This document shows, one piece after another, positions 17,620 through 25,246 of a stretch of DNA of 64,000 bases (positions within the stretch are counted from its first letter, which is position 1; each line of letters opens with the position of its first letter). The notes under the pieces are model-generated. The model had not been told where the DNA came from, made no database searches, and saw only the letters and a program-made list of their open reading frames with translations. The stretch comes from JAVJUS01 sp040220455 (GTDB taxonomy: Bacteria > Pseudomonadota > Alphaproteobacteria > DSM-16000 > Inquilinaceae): contig JAVJUS010000134.1 in NCBI GenBank assembly GCA_040220455.1, positions 55,392 to 119,391 on the forward strand, written 5' to 3'. Position numbers and translations under genes: made by a program.

Positions 17620-18358
17620 GCGTCGAAGCCCCCTCGCCGGCCGCCGGCGCGGCCGAGCGGTCGTCGTCCTCGACCCCGTCCTCGGCGAGGATCCGCCCTT
17701 CGTCGATGCGGATCGTCCGGTCGCAGCGCCGGGCGAGGCCCGGGTCGTGGGTGACCAGCACCAAGGCCGCGCCGGTCTCGCCGGCCAGGGCGAACATGCG
17801 TTCCGCGATCGCGCCGCCGGTGCGCTGGTCGAGATTGCCGGTCGGCTCGTCGGCCAGGATCAGGTCGGGGTCGGCGACGAAGGCGCGCGCGATCGCCACG
17901 CGCTGCTGCTCGCCGCCGGACAGCGCCCCCGGGCGGTGCGTCATGCGGTGGCCGAGGCCGACCGCCTCCAGCAGGTCCCGCGCCCGCGCCGTCGGATCCG
18001 CCTCGCCGGCCAGGACGAGGGGCAGGGCGACGTTCTCCAGCGCCGTCATGGCGGGGACCAGGTGATAGGCCTGGAAGACGACGCCTATGGCGCGGCGGCG
18101 CAGGCGCGTGCGCACGTGCTCGGGGGCCGCGCCCAACTCGGTGTCGAGCACGGTCACCCGGCCGCGCGTCGGCCGCTCCAGCCCGCCGACCAGGGCGATC
18201 AGCGAGGATTTGCCGGAGCCGGAGGGCCCGGTGACGGCGACCGACTCGCCACGCGCGACCGACAACTCGATGCCGCGCAGCACGGGCACCTCGCCCTCGG
18301 GGGAGGGGTAGCTCAGATGGGCGTCCTCGAGGCGGACGATCGTGCCGGCGCCGGCCAT
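17591..18358 (-). CDS. ABC transporter ATP-binding protein (LolD/MacB-like)
   Basis: A 255-residue ATPase with Walker A GPSGSGKSS, signature LSGGEQQRVAIARAF, Walker B LILADEPTGNLD and switch His in VLVTHDPGLARRCD. The ADEPTGNLD form is characteristic of the LolD/MacB/FtsE branch, matching the FtsX-type partner. The ATG at 18358 starts just before IVRLEDAHLSY; an ATG 11 codons upstream would add only Arg-rich sequence. The C-terminus has an acidic/Ala tail that overlaps the permease start. Confidence 0.9.
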   Translation of the reverse strand: MAGAGTIVRLEDAHLSYPSPEGEVPVLRGIELSVARGESVAVTGPSGSGKSSLIALVGGLERPTRGRVTVLDTELGAAPEHVRTRLRRRAIGVVFQAYHLVPAMTALENVALPLVLAGEADPTARARDLLEAVGLGHRMTHRPGALSGGEQQRVAIARAFVADPDLILADEPTGNLDQRTGGAIAERMFALAGETGAALVLVTHDPGLARRCDRTIRIDEGRILAEDGVEDDDRSAAPAAGEGASTHARLQARAS

Positions 18359-18421
18359 GATTCGTGCTCGCGTCAGGGGGCGGGGGCGCACCGCGCGCCG
18401 CCGTCATCGATGCATCAAGGT

Positions 18422-18466
18422 GGCCCGGCGGCGCCGGGCGGCAAGCGGGGCGGGCCCGATCGGGCC
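18422..18466 (-). terminator. Possible terminator after the GntR gene
   Basis: Directly beyond the GntR stop codon are the palindrome GGCCCGATCGGGCC (18453-18466) and a second stem GCCCGG/CCGGGC (18423-18439). No T-run is present, so this is tentative. Confidence 0.35.
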
Positions 18467-19153
18467 TTATTCCGCCGCGATCCTCGGCTCGATCAGGTTG
18501 CGCTCGACCGAGCGGAGATGGCCGAACATCGCCTTGCCGGCGCCGTCGATGTCGCGCTCGACGATGGCCGCGACGATGCGCTCGTGCTCGGCGAAGGAAT
18601 GGTGGTCGCGCGGCGGGCGCGTCGGCTCGGCGCGCAGGCGGCCCCAGACGACCGCCCGGCGCACCGCGTTGAGCGCGTCGAACAGGGCGAGCAGCAAGCG
18701 GTTGTCCGCGGCCTCGGCGATGCGGCGATGCAACTCGTTGTCCGCGGTCTCGTACTGGCGCCAGGTCCGCGCCTCGCGGGTATGGGCGATGCAGGCGTGC
18801 AGCGCCTCGACATGGGCCGAGGTGGCGTTGAGCGCGGCCTCCCGCGCGATCATCGGTTCGATCAGCAGGCGGGTGCGCATGACCTCCGCCGGATTGGTCA
18901 CGCGCTCGATGTCCGCCAGGCTCATGACATCGAGGGCGCGGGCGCCGGTGAAGGTGCCCTTGCCGACATGGCGCCAGAGCTGGCCCTCGGATTCCAGCGT
19001 CGCCAGCGCCTTGCGCAGGTTGCCGCGGGTCACGCCCAGGATCTCGCACAGCTCGCGCTCCGGCGGCAGGCGGGTGTCGGCCGGGAAGTCGTGCTGCGCC
19101 AGCCAGGCCCGGAGCTGGACCAGGGTCGCGTCGGGATCGTCGGGATGGGCCAT
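18467..19153 (-). CDS. GntR-family transcriptional regulator, FCD (FadR/PdhR-like) type
   Basis: A 228-residue repressor-type regulator. The winged HTH (about residues 20-70) contains TRLPPERELCEILGVTRGNL and GKGTF. The FCD effector domain follows with the expected metal/carboxylate ligands Asp and His in ADNELHRR, His in HERIVAAI and His in MFGHLRSVERNL. FCD regulators usually sense organic acids. The ATG at 19153 gives the typical length; upstream in-frame codons are low-complexity. It is divergent from the 19483-23902 transport operon, and the gap carries a TTGGT-CTA-ACCAA operator candidate, the type of site used by PdhR/LldR-like members. Confidence 0.9.
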   Translation of the reverse strand: MAHPDDPDATLVQLRAWLAQHDFPADTRLPPERELCEILGVTRGNLRKALATLESEGQLWRHVGKGTFTGARALDVMSLADIERVTNPAEVMRTRLLIEPMIAREAALNATSAHVEALHACIAHTREARTWRQYETADNELHRRIAEAADNRLLLALFDALNAVRRAVVWGRLRAEPTRPPRDHHSFAEHERIVAAIVERDIDGAGKAMFGHLRSVERNLIEPRIAAE

Positions 19154-19315
19154 GCGCGCGGTCCTGAACTCGCGTCTCCCCGCCGCCCCGCCCGCCTCGG
19201 CGCCCGGGGCGGGAAGGCGGCAGGCGGCGCAAGGCCCTGACCAATCGCCGGATCGGTCAGAGCCGCCGCCATCGTTAGGCGGCGCGAGGCCTCGTGTCAA
19301 TCGCCTTGACCGCTA

Positions 19316-19342
19316 ACCAATCTTTTGATTTGGTCTAACCAA
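19316..19342. promoter_or_regulatory. GntR/FCD operator candidate in the divergent gap
   Basis: TTGGT-CTA-ACCAA (19330-19342) is a perfect dyad of the form used by PdhR/LldR-like FCD regulators. A second ACCAA (19316-19320) makes a larger overlapping dyad with TTGGT (ACCAA-N9-TTGGT). It lies in the 329-bp gap between the regulator (start 19153) and the binding-protein gene (start 19483). I see nothing else structured in that gap. Confidence 0.7.
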
Positions 19343-19482
19343 TCCGCCGATTGATCAAGCAGGCCGGTTGTCCCGGACCGATCGGACGGCGGCGAACGAC
19401 GACGGCGCCCAAGGCCGGATCGAACCGGCCGGCGCGGCCCGCGCCCTCTGGGCTCGGGCCTCCTTCAAGGGAGGAAGCAGCG

Positions 19483-20493
19483 ATGACGGTGACCCGCAGA
19501 CATCTCGCGCGCACGACCTTCGGCGCCACGGCCCTGGGGGCCGCGGCGCTGGCCGGCCTCGGACTCGCCCCGACGCCGGCGGCCGCGCAGGACGATACGA
19601 TCCAGGTGGCGCTGGGCGACATCGCCAGCATCGAGAGCCTGGGCCTGCTGATCGCCATGGAGCGCGCGGGCGAGCGCGGCGTGCCCATGGAGATGACCTT
19701 CTTCAACTCCGAGGACGTGGCGGTCCAGGCCGTCGCCGGCGGCGAGGCGGAAATCGGCGTGGGCGCGCCCTACGCCTTCATGCAGAACTCCGGCGCGCCG
19801 ATCCGGATGTTCTACCGGCTCAGCACGCTGCTGTTCTTCCCGGTCGTCAACGCGGAGGTCTACCAGGACTGGGCGGATCTCGACGGCCAGGAGGTGACCG
19901 TGCACTCGCGCGGTTCGGGCACCGAGGCGCTGATGCGCCTGATGGAGCAGGTCCACGACATCGAGTATTCGCAGATCAGCTACGTCCCCGGCTCCGAAGT
20001 GCGCGCGGGCGCGATGCTGCAGGGCACGATCAACGCCAGCATCGTCGACGCCGCCGCCTTCCGCCTGCTCCAGGAAGAGGGCGGGGACACGTTCATGCGG
20101 CTGTCGGTCGAGGGCGTCAACGCCACCGACGAGGCGCTCTACGCCAACCAGGACTTCATCGAGAGCCGCAACGACGACCTGGTGATCTTCGTCGAGGAGC
20201 TGCTGCGCACCTGGCGGGACATCAACGAGGACCCGTCGATCGTCGCCGATCTGCGTGCCGAGTACGACCTGCTGCCGGACCTGCCGGCGGAGTCGGAAGG
20301 CGATGTCACCGCCTACTGGGCGGAAGCGGTGGACAACGGGATCTACCCGACCGACGGCGGCGAGCCGCAGGACGCCCGCGACGACCTGGCGTTCCTCTCG
20401 GCGGCCGGCCAGATCGACGTCGACCCGGAGACGGTCGACCCGTCCGCGTTCTGGGACTTCGGCCCGCTGGAGGCGGCCAAGGCCGCGGAGTGA
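19483..20493 (+). CDS. ABC transporter substrate-binding protein (nitrate/sulfonate/taurine type)
   Basis: A 336-residue exported binding protein of the SsuA/NMT1 family. The N-terminus carries a twin-arginine-like TRRHLARTTF and a hydrophobic stretch ending PTPAAAQ, consistent with Tat or Sec export. The mature part shows the two-lobed pattern with VALGDIASIESLGLLIAMER at the start, AVAGGEAEIGVGAPYAFMQN and VTVHSRGSGTEALMRLM. The ATG at 19483 follows GGGAGGAA. The real ligand is unknown; this superfamily also binds aromatic and pyrimidine-like compounds. It is the first gene of the operon under the divergent FCD regulator. Confidence 0.85.
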   Translation: MTVTRRHLARTTFGATALGAAALAGLGLAPTPAAAQDDTIQVALGDIASIESLGLLIAMERAGERGVPMEMTFFNSEDVAVQAVAGGEAEIGVGAPYAFMQNSGAPIRMFYRLSTLLFFPVVNAEVYQDWADLDGQEVTVHSRGSGTEALMRLMEQVHDIEYSQISYVPGSEVRAGAMLQGTINASIVDAAAFRLLQEEGGDTFMRLSVEGVNATDEALYANQDFIESRNDDLVIFVEELLRTWRDINEDPSIVADLRAEYDLLPDLPAESEGDVTAYWAEAVDNGIYPTDGGEPQDARDDLAFLSAAGQIDVDPETVDPSAFWDFGPLEAAKAAE

Positions 20494-20557
20494 GGGTCGT
20501 GTGTCAGGAGTTCGGGGGCCGTGCAGGCGCTCACCCGAGCCGTGACGCGTTCCAAAC

Positions 20558-20684
20558 TGGATCTCATCCCCGCGAAAGCGGGGATCCAGGGGCGCCGGCG
20601 CAGGGCCGCTGGATCCCGGGTCGTAAGGCTCGCCACCCACGGGCCGCTGGCCCGTGGGCTCGCCTAACGCCCGGGATGACGATC
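20558..20684. repeat. Family B palindromic repeat cluster inside the ABC operon
   Basis: ATCCCCGCGAAAGCGGGGAT (about 20564-20585) is followed by CTGGATCCCGGG (about 20609-20620), the stem ACGGGCC/GGCCCGT near 20640-20655 and CGCCCGGGATGACGATC (about 20668-20684). These give an inverted pair, as in the related element at 58052-58136. It fills the gap between binding protein and permease, and probably uncouples their expression. Confidence 0.75.
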
Positions 20685-20750
20685 ACGGGACGGCGCGTGA
20701 GGGGCGAGGCCTCGATGCCCGGTGCCGCGTGAGGGAGGACGGCGACGCGC

Positions 20751-21578
20751 ATGACTTCGGTGCAGACCTCGCGGGCCGATATCGGTGCCTTGGCGACGGC
20801 GGTGCGCCGGCGCGCCGTCGGCCGGGCCTGGCGCTCGGCGGGCTGGAAGGTCGCCTCGCTGGCGCTGCTCTTCGGCGCGTGGGAGATCGCCGGGCGCTCC
20901 GGCTTCAACTTCGCCTTCCCCACGTTCTTCGAGACCATGGCGGCGCTGGCGGAGATGCTGGCCGACGGCTCGATGGGGGCTGCCTATCTGCGCACGGCCG
21001 AGCCGCTGGTCATCGGCCTCGTCTTCTCGCTCGTGGTGGGCGTGGCCGCCGGCGTGTCGATGGGCCTGCGCCACGATGTCGAGTGGTTCACCCTGCCGGT
21101 CTTCATCGTGATGCAGGCGGCGCCCATGGCGGCGCTGATCCCGCTCGTCACCTTCGTCTACGGCATCGGCCTGACCTCCAAGGTGCTGGCGGTGGTGATC
21201 CTGGCCATGCCGGTGATCGCCATCAACAGCTACAAGGCGGTGCGCAACGTCCCGCCCTCGCTGCGCGCCATGTGCCGGTCGTTCATGGGCACGCGCCGAC
21301 AGGAGATCGCCAAGGTCGTCCTGCCGGCGGCGAGCCCGATGATGTTCGCCGGCATCCGGCTCGGCGTGGCCGAGGGCTTTTCCGGGGTCGTGCTGGCGGA
21401 ACTGCTGATCACGCCGACCGGCATCGGCGACCTGATCACCTATCACCGCTCGGTCGCCCATTTCGCGCACATGTACGCCGCGATCTTCTCCATCGTCCTG
21501 TTCGCCGTCCTCGCCGTGACGATCCTGCAATGGGTCGAGACGGCGCTGTTCCGGCCCGAAAAGCGGAGCGCCGCGTGA
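20751..21578 (+). CDS. ABC transporter permease (SsuC/TauC-like), first
   Basis: A 275-residue inner-membrane permease with about six TM helices. Blocks include ASLALLFGAWEIAGRSGF, VIGLVFSLVVGVAAGVSMGL and the ATPase-coupling EAA-like loop SFMGTRRQEIAKVVLPAASP near residue 185. The next gene's ATG overlaps its stop (TGATG). A second permease of the same family lies at 22407, so the transporter appears to use a heterodimer of permeases rather than the usual homodimer. Confidence 0.88.
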   Translation: MTSVQTSRADIGALATAVRRRAVGRAWRSAGWKVASLALLFGAWEIAGRSGFNFAFPTFFETMAALAEMLADGSMGAAYLRTAEPLVIGLVFSLVVGVAAGVSMGLRHDVEWFTLPVFIVMQAAPMAALIPLVTFVYGIGLTSKVLAVVILAMPVIAINSYKAVRNVPPSLRAMCRSFMGTRRQEIAKVVLPAASPMMFAGIRLGVAEGFSGVVLAELLITPTGIGDLITYHRSVAHFAHMYAAIFSIVLFAVLAVTILQWVETALFRPEKRSAA

Positions 21579-22399
21579 TGACCATGGCCCTGGACGACAA
21601 AGCGGGGGACCGCAGCTCGGACGCGCCCGACGGCGCGGGGGGCGCGGCCCCGATCGTCGAGGTGCGCGGCGTGGCCAAGCACTACGACGCCCTGGTCGCC
21701 CTGGACGGAATCGATCTTGATTTCGAGGCCGGACGGCTGACAAGCCTGCTCGGCCCGTCCGGCTGCGGCAAGACGACCCTGCTGAAGATCGTCGCCGGCC
21801 TGCTCGAGCCCACGGCCGGGGAGGTCCGGGTCAAGGGCCGGCCGGTTTCCGGGCCGGGGCCGGAGCGCGCCTTCGTCTTCCAGGACTTTGCCCTGCTGCC
21901 CTGGGCCAGCGTGCTGCGCAACGCCGCCTTCGGGCTGGAGGTGCGCGGCATGCCGAAGGCCGAGCGCGAGGCGATCGCTCGGCGCTACGTCGCCGAGGTC
22001 GGCCTGTCGGGCTTCGAGGAGAAGTATCCGCACGAGCTCTCCGGTGGCATGCGCCAGCGCGTCGGCCTGGCCCGGGCGCTGGCGGTCGACGCCGACGTGC
22101 TGCTGATGGACGAGCCGTTCTCGGCGGTCGACGAGCAGACCCGCCGCCAGTTCCAGGAGGACCTGATCCGCCTGCGCGAGGTCGAGAACAAGACCTTCCT
22201 GTTCGTCACCCATTCGATCGAAGAGGCGGTCTACCTCTCCGACCGCATCGTCCTGCTGTCGCCCCGGCCGGGGCGCGTGTCCCGGGTGATCGACCTTGAC
22301 ATTCCGCGCACCGGCGATCCCGAGGCGATCCGGCGCGACCCGGTCTATCTCGACATGGTCGACGAGATCTGGCGCGGCCTGAAGCACTACGTGGAGTGA
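21578..22399 (+). CDS. ABC transporter ATP-binding protein (SsuB/TauB-like)
   Basis: A 273-residue ATPase with Walker A GPSGCGKTT, Q-loop FVFQDFALLPW, signature LSGGMRQRVGLARAL, Walker B DVLLMDEPFSAVD and switch His in VTHSIEEAVYLSDRI. The pattern EEAVYLSDRIVLLSPRPGRV is typical of nitrate/sulfonate-type importers. A 25-residue acidic N-terminal extension precedes the domain. The start overlaps the upstream permease stop by 1 bp, and the second permease follows after 7 bp. Confidence 0.92.
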   Translation: MTMALDDKAGDRSSDAPDGAGGAAPIVEVRGVAKHYDALVALDGIDLDFEAGRLTSLLGPSGCGKTTLLKIVAGLLEPTAGEVRVKGRPVSGPGPERAFVFQDFALLPWASVLRNAAFGLEVRGMPKAEREAIARRYVAEVGLSGFEEKYPHELSGGMRQRVGLARALAVDADVLLMDEPFSAVDEQTRRQFQEDLIRLREVENKTFLFVTHSIEEAVYLSDRIVLLSPRPGRVSRVIDLDIPRTGDPEAIRRDPVYLDMVDEIWRGLKHYVE

Positions 22400-22406
22400 C
22401 CGGGCG

Positions 22407-23159
22407 ATGACGCTGTTCGGCTACCGCCTGCCCCGGATGGCCTCGCTCGTCTTCTGGGTCTTGATCTGGGAGATCATCGGCCGGTTCGAGCTGGTGCTGC
22501 TCTTCCCGCCCTTCACCGAGGTGATCGGCGCGATGGGCGAGGTGCTGACCTCGTCCAGCTTCGCTTCCGCGGCGGCGATCACGGCCTGGACCTATGTCGC
22601 CGGGCTGGGCCTGGCGATCGTGGTGGGCGTGATCATGGGCCTGCTCATGGGGCTGGTCCCGGCGCTCGACCGGCTCTTGAACATGTGGGTCAACATCTTC
22701 GTCTCCGCGCCCCTGTCGGCGCTGGTGCCGGTGATCATGATCCTGTTCGGCATGGGCGCGCCGACGGTCGTCGTCACCGTCTTCATGTTCGCGGTCTGGA
22801 TCATCGCGCTGGACACGCGCGCCGGCGTCCTGCACATCTCCCGCTCGCTGATCGAGATGTCGCATTCCTTCGGCGCCTCCCCGCTCAAGCGCCTCGAGAT
22901 CGTCCTGTTGGCCGCGCTGCCGGAGATCCTGGCCGGCATCCGGCTGGGCGTGATCCGCGGGGTCAAGGGCGTGGTGATCGGCCAGCTCCTGGTCTCGATC
23001 ATCGGGGTCGGGGCGCTGTTCTCGCTCTACTCCCAGAACTTCCTGATGGCGCATTTCTGGGCGCTCGTGCTGCTGCTCTTCGCCTTCGCCCTGACGCTGG
23101 CCGACCTGGTGGCGCGCCTGGAACACCGCATCGAGTACTACGCAGGAGCCCGACACTGA
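22407..23159 (+). CDS. ABC transporter permease (SsuC/TauC-like), second
   Basis: A 250-residue permease with six hydrophobic segments: VFWVLIWEIIGRFELVLLF at the N-terminus, YVAGLGLAIVVGVIMGLLMG, and the coupling loop EMSHSFGASPLKRLEIVLLA near residue 150. It is diverged in sequence from the first permease (20751). The hydrolase gene starts within its stop codon (TGATG), so the hydrolase is in the same transcript. Confidence 0.88.
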   Translation: MTLFGYRLPRMASLVFWVLIWEIIGRFELVLLFPPFTEVIGAMGEVLTSSSFASAAAITAWTYVAGLGLAIVVGVIMGLLMGLVPALDRLLNMWVNIFVSAPLSALVPVIMILFGMGAPTVVVTVFMFAVWIIALDTRAGVLHISRSLIEMSHSFGASPLKRLEIVLLAALPEILAGIRLGVIRGVKGVVIGQLLVSIIGVGALFSLYSQNFLMAHFWALVLLLFAFALTLADLVARLEHRIEYYAGARH

Positions 23160-23902
23160 TGACGTCTTCGCCCGCTTCCCGTGCCGAGGTCGCCGCCACC
23201 GAGACAGCCACCGGGACCGGCTTCGCCGTGCCGCCGCCGCCGCGGGTCACCGTCCCGGTCGAGGGCGAGCAGGCGGTCTTCCCGGTCCATAGGATCTACT
23301 GCGTCGGGCGCAACTACGCCGCCCACGCGGTGGAGATGGGCCACGACCCGGACAAGGAGCCGCCCTTCTTCTTCCAGAAGAACCCGGACAACCTGCTGGT
23401 CGGCGACCCCGTCTTCCCCTACCCGCCGAAGAGCGCGGACGTCCATCACGAGCTGGAGATGGTGGTCGCCCTGGCGCGGGGCGGCCGGGACATCCCGGTC
23501 GACGCGGCGCTGGATCACGTCTACGGCTACGCCGTCGGCCTCGACATGACCCGGCGCGACCTGCAGGGCGAGGCCAAGAAGCTCGGCCGGCCCTGGGAGG
23601 TCGGCAAGGCGTTCGAGAAGTCGGCCCCGATGAGCGCGATCCTGCCCGCCGCACGCATCGGCCACCCGGCGACCGGCGCGGTGCACCTGACCGTCAACGG
23701 CGAGATGCGGCAGGAAGGCGACCTCGCCCAGATGATCTGGAAGGTGCCGGAGATGATCGCTATCCTCTCCGGCCTGTTCGAGCTGGCACCCGGCGACCTG
23801 ATCATGACCGGCACGCCCTCGGGCGTCGGCCCGGTCGCCCGCGGCGACCGGCTGCACGGGACGATCGAGGGGGTCGGGGAGCTCGACGTGACGGTAGGCT
23901 GA
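23159..23902 (+). CDS. Fumarylacetoacetate hydrolase family protein, fumarylpyruvate-hydrolase-like
   Basis: A 247-residue FAH-domain enzyme predicted to hydrolyse a carbon-carbon bond in a beta-diketo acid. The sequence runs YCVGRNYAAHAVEMG, PPFFFQKNPDNLL, HHELEMVVAL (metal ligands Glu), VYGYAVGLDMTRRDLQ (metal ligand Asp) and ITTGTPSGVGPV-like MTGTPSGVGPV. The RIYCVGRNYAAHAVEMG and GRPWEVGKAFEKSAP blocks resemble fumarylpyruvate hydrolases of gentisate pathways (NagK type), but no gentisate dioxygenase lies in the window. It is cotranscribed with the ABC importer, suggesting the imported compound feeds a ring-cleavage or oxo-acid pathway. Confidence 0.82.
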   Translation: MTSSPASRAEVAATETATGTGFAVPPPPRVTVPVEGEQAVFPVHRIYCVGRNYAAHAVEMGHDPDKEPPFFFQKNPDNLLVGDPVFPYPPKSADVHHELEMVVALARGGRDIPVDAALDHVYGYAVGLDMTRRDLQGEAKKLGRPWEVGKAFEKSAPMSAILPAARIGHPATGAVHLTVNGEMRQEGDLAQMIWKVPEMIAILSGLFELAPGDLIMTGTPSGVGPVARGDRLHGTIEGVGELDVTVG

Positions 23903-23914
23903 AGCGGCATGGCC

Positions 23915-24000
23915 GTTGCGCACCGCTACGCGGTGGGCAACCTACGGGTCGGCCGGCATTCGTAGGTCGCCCACGGCCGAAGGCCGTGCGCGACGGCACG
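23915..24000. repeat. Family A paired palindromic repeat (BIME-like), order reversed
   Basis: GTTGCGCACCGC-TACG-CGGTGGGCAACCTAC (about 23915-23946) is followed by GTAGGTCGCCCACGGCC...GTGCGCGAC (about 23962-23996). These are the same two modules as at 8950-9031 but in the opposite order, again in a convergent gap (hydrolase gene and pobA). Confidence 0.75.
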
Positions 24001-24019
24001 CGGCGTCCCCCGGCCCGGC

Positions 24020-25198
24020 TCAATACGGCAGGCCGACATAGTTCTCCGCCATCGAGGCCGAGGCGGCGGTGGAGCCGGTGAGGTAGTCGAGCTCGGCTTC
24101 CTGGATCTTCTGGCCGAACGCGCCGGCGTCCGGAAAGACGTGCATCATCGAGGTGAACCACCACGAGAACCGCACGGCCTTCCAGACCCGGGCCAGCGCG
24201 CGGGCCGAATAGGCGTCCAGCCCCGCCTCCGACCCGTCGAGGAAGTACTCGCGCATCGCCTCGAACAGGTAGTGCACGTCGCTCGCCGCCAGGTTCAGGC
24301 CCTTGGCGCCGGTCGGCGGCACGATGTGGCCCGCGTCGCCGCACAGGAACAGCCGGCCGAAGCGCAGCGGCTCGGCGACGAAGGAGCGCAGGGGCGCGAT
24401 AGACGTCTCGATCGACGGCCCGGTGACGACCCGATCGGCGATCGCCTCGGGCAGGCGGCGGCGCAGCTCGTCCCAGAAGGCGTCGTCGGACCAGCGCTCG
24501 ACCCGGTCGTCCAGGTCGCACTGGACGTAGTAGCGGCTGCGGGTGGGCGAGCGCATCGAGCACAGGGCGAAGCCGCGCGGGTTGTTGGCGTAGACCAGTT
24601 CCTCGTTGGCCGGCGGCACGTCGGCCAGCAGCCCCAGCCAGCCGAACGGGTAGACCCGCTCGTAGATCGCGATCGCGGCCTCCGCCACGCTCGCCCGCGC
24701 CACGCCGTGATAGCCGTCGCAGCCGGCGATCAGGTCGCAGTCGAGCCGGTGGGTCCGCCCGTCCTTGTCGTAGGTCAGGCAGGGCCGCTCGCCGTCGAAG
24801 CCGTGCGGGGCGACGTTCGCCGCCTCGTAGACGGTCTCGGCGCCGGCGGCCTCGCGGGCGTCCATCAGGTCGCGGGTGACCTCGGTCTGGCCGTAGACCA
24901 TGACCGTCTTGCCGCCGGTCAGGCCCTTCAGGTCGATGCGGTGGAAGCGCCGGTCGAAGGCCAGGTCGACGCCTTCGTGAACCAGCCCCTCGGCCCGCAT
25001 CCGGGCCTCGGCGCCGGCCTGTTCCAGGAGGCCGGTCGTGCCCTGCTCCAGCACGCCGGCCCGGATCCGGCCCAGCACGTAGTCCTTGGACCGGCGCTCC
25101 AGGATCACGGTCTCGACGCCGATGGTATGCAGGAGCTGGCCCAGGAGCAGCCCGGCCGGCCCCGATCCGATGATGCCGACCTGAACGCGCCGCGTCAT
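24020..25198 (-). CDS. pobA: 4-hydroxybenzoate 3-monooxygenase
   Basis: A 392-residue FAD monooxygenase converting 4-hydroxybenzoate plus NAD(P)H and O2 to protocatechuate in the cytoplasm. Seen are the FAD-binding GSGPAGLLLGQLL near residue 11, the DG motif in AGCDGYHGVAR (about 160) and the second FAD motif CGDAGHIVPPTGAKGLNLA (about 285). The C-terminal ENYVGLPY includes the active-site Tyr region of the Pseudomonas enzyme. Length matches PobA (about 390). A strong GGAGGGGG precedes the ATG. It is the last gene of a minus-strand group with the TRAP transporter, 48 bp after the large permease, and its product is the substrate of PcaHG at 31980-33366. Confidence 0.95.
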   Translation of the reverse strand: MTRRVQVGIIGSGPAGLLLGQLLHTIGVETVILERRSKDYVLGRIRAGVLEQGTTGLLEQAGAEARMRAEGLVHEGVDLAFDRRFHRIDLKGLTGGKTVMVYGQTEVTRDLMDAREAAGAETVYEAANVAPHGFDGERPCLTYDKDGRTHRLDCDLIAGCDGYHGVARASVAEAAIAIYERVYPFGWLGLLADVPPANEELVYANNPRGFALCSMRSPTRSRYYVQCDLDDRVERWSDDAFWDELRRRLPEAIADRVVTGPSIETSIAPLRSFVAEPLRFGRLFLCGDAGHIVPPTGAKGLNLAASDVHYLFEAMREYFLDGSEAGLDAYSARALARVWKAVRFSWWFTSMMHVFPDAGAFGQKIQEAELDYLTGSTAASASMAENYVGLPY

Positions 25199-25246
25199 GG
25201 CGACCCCCCTCCGGCGCGCCGGGCCCGCCCCGGCCCGGGCACCGTG

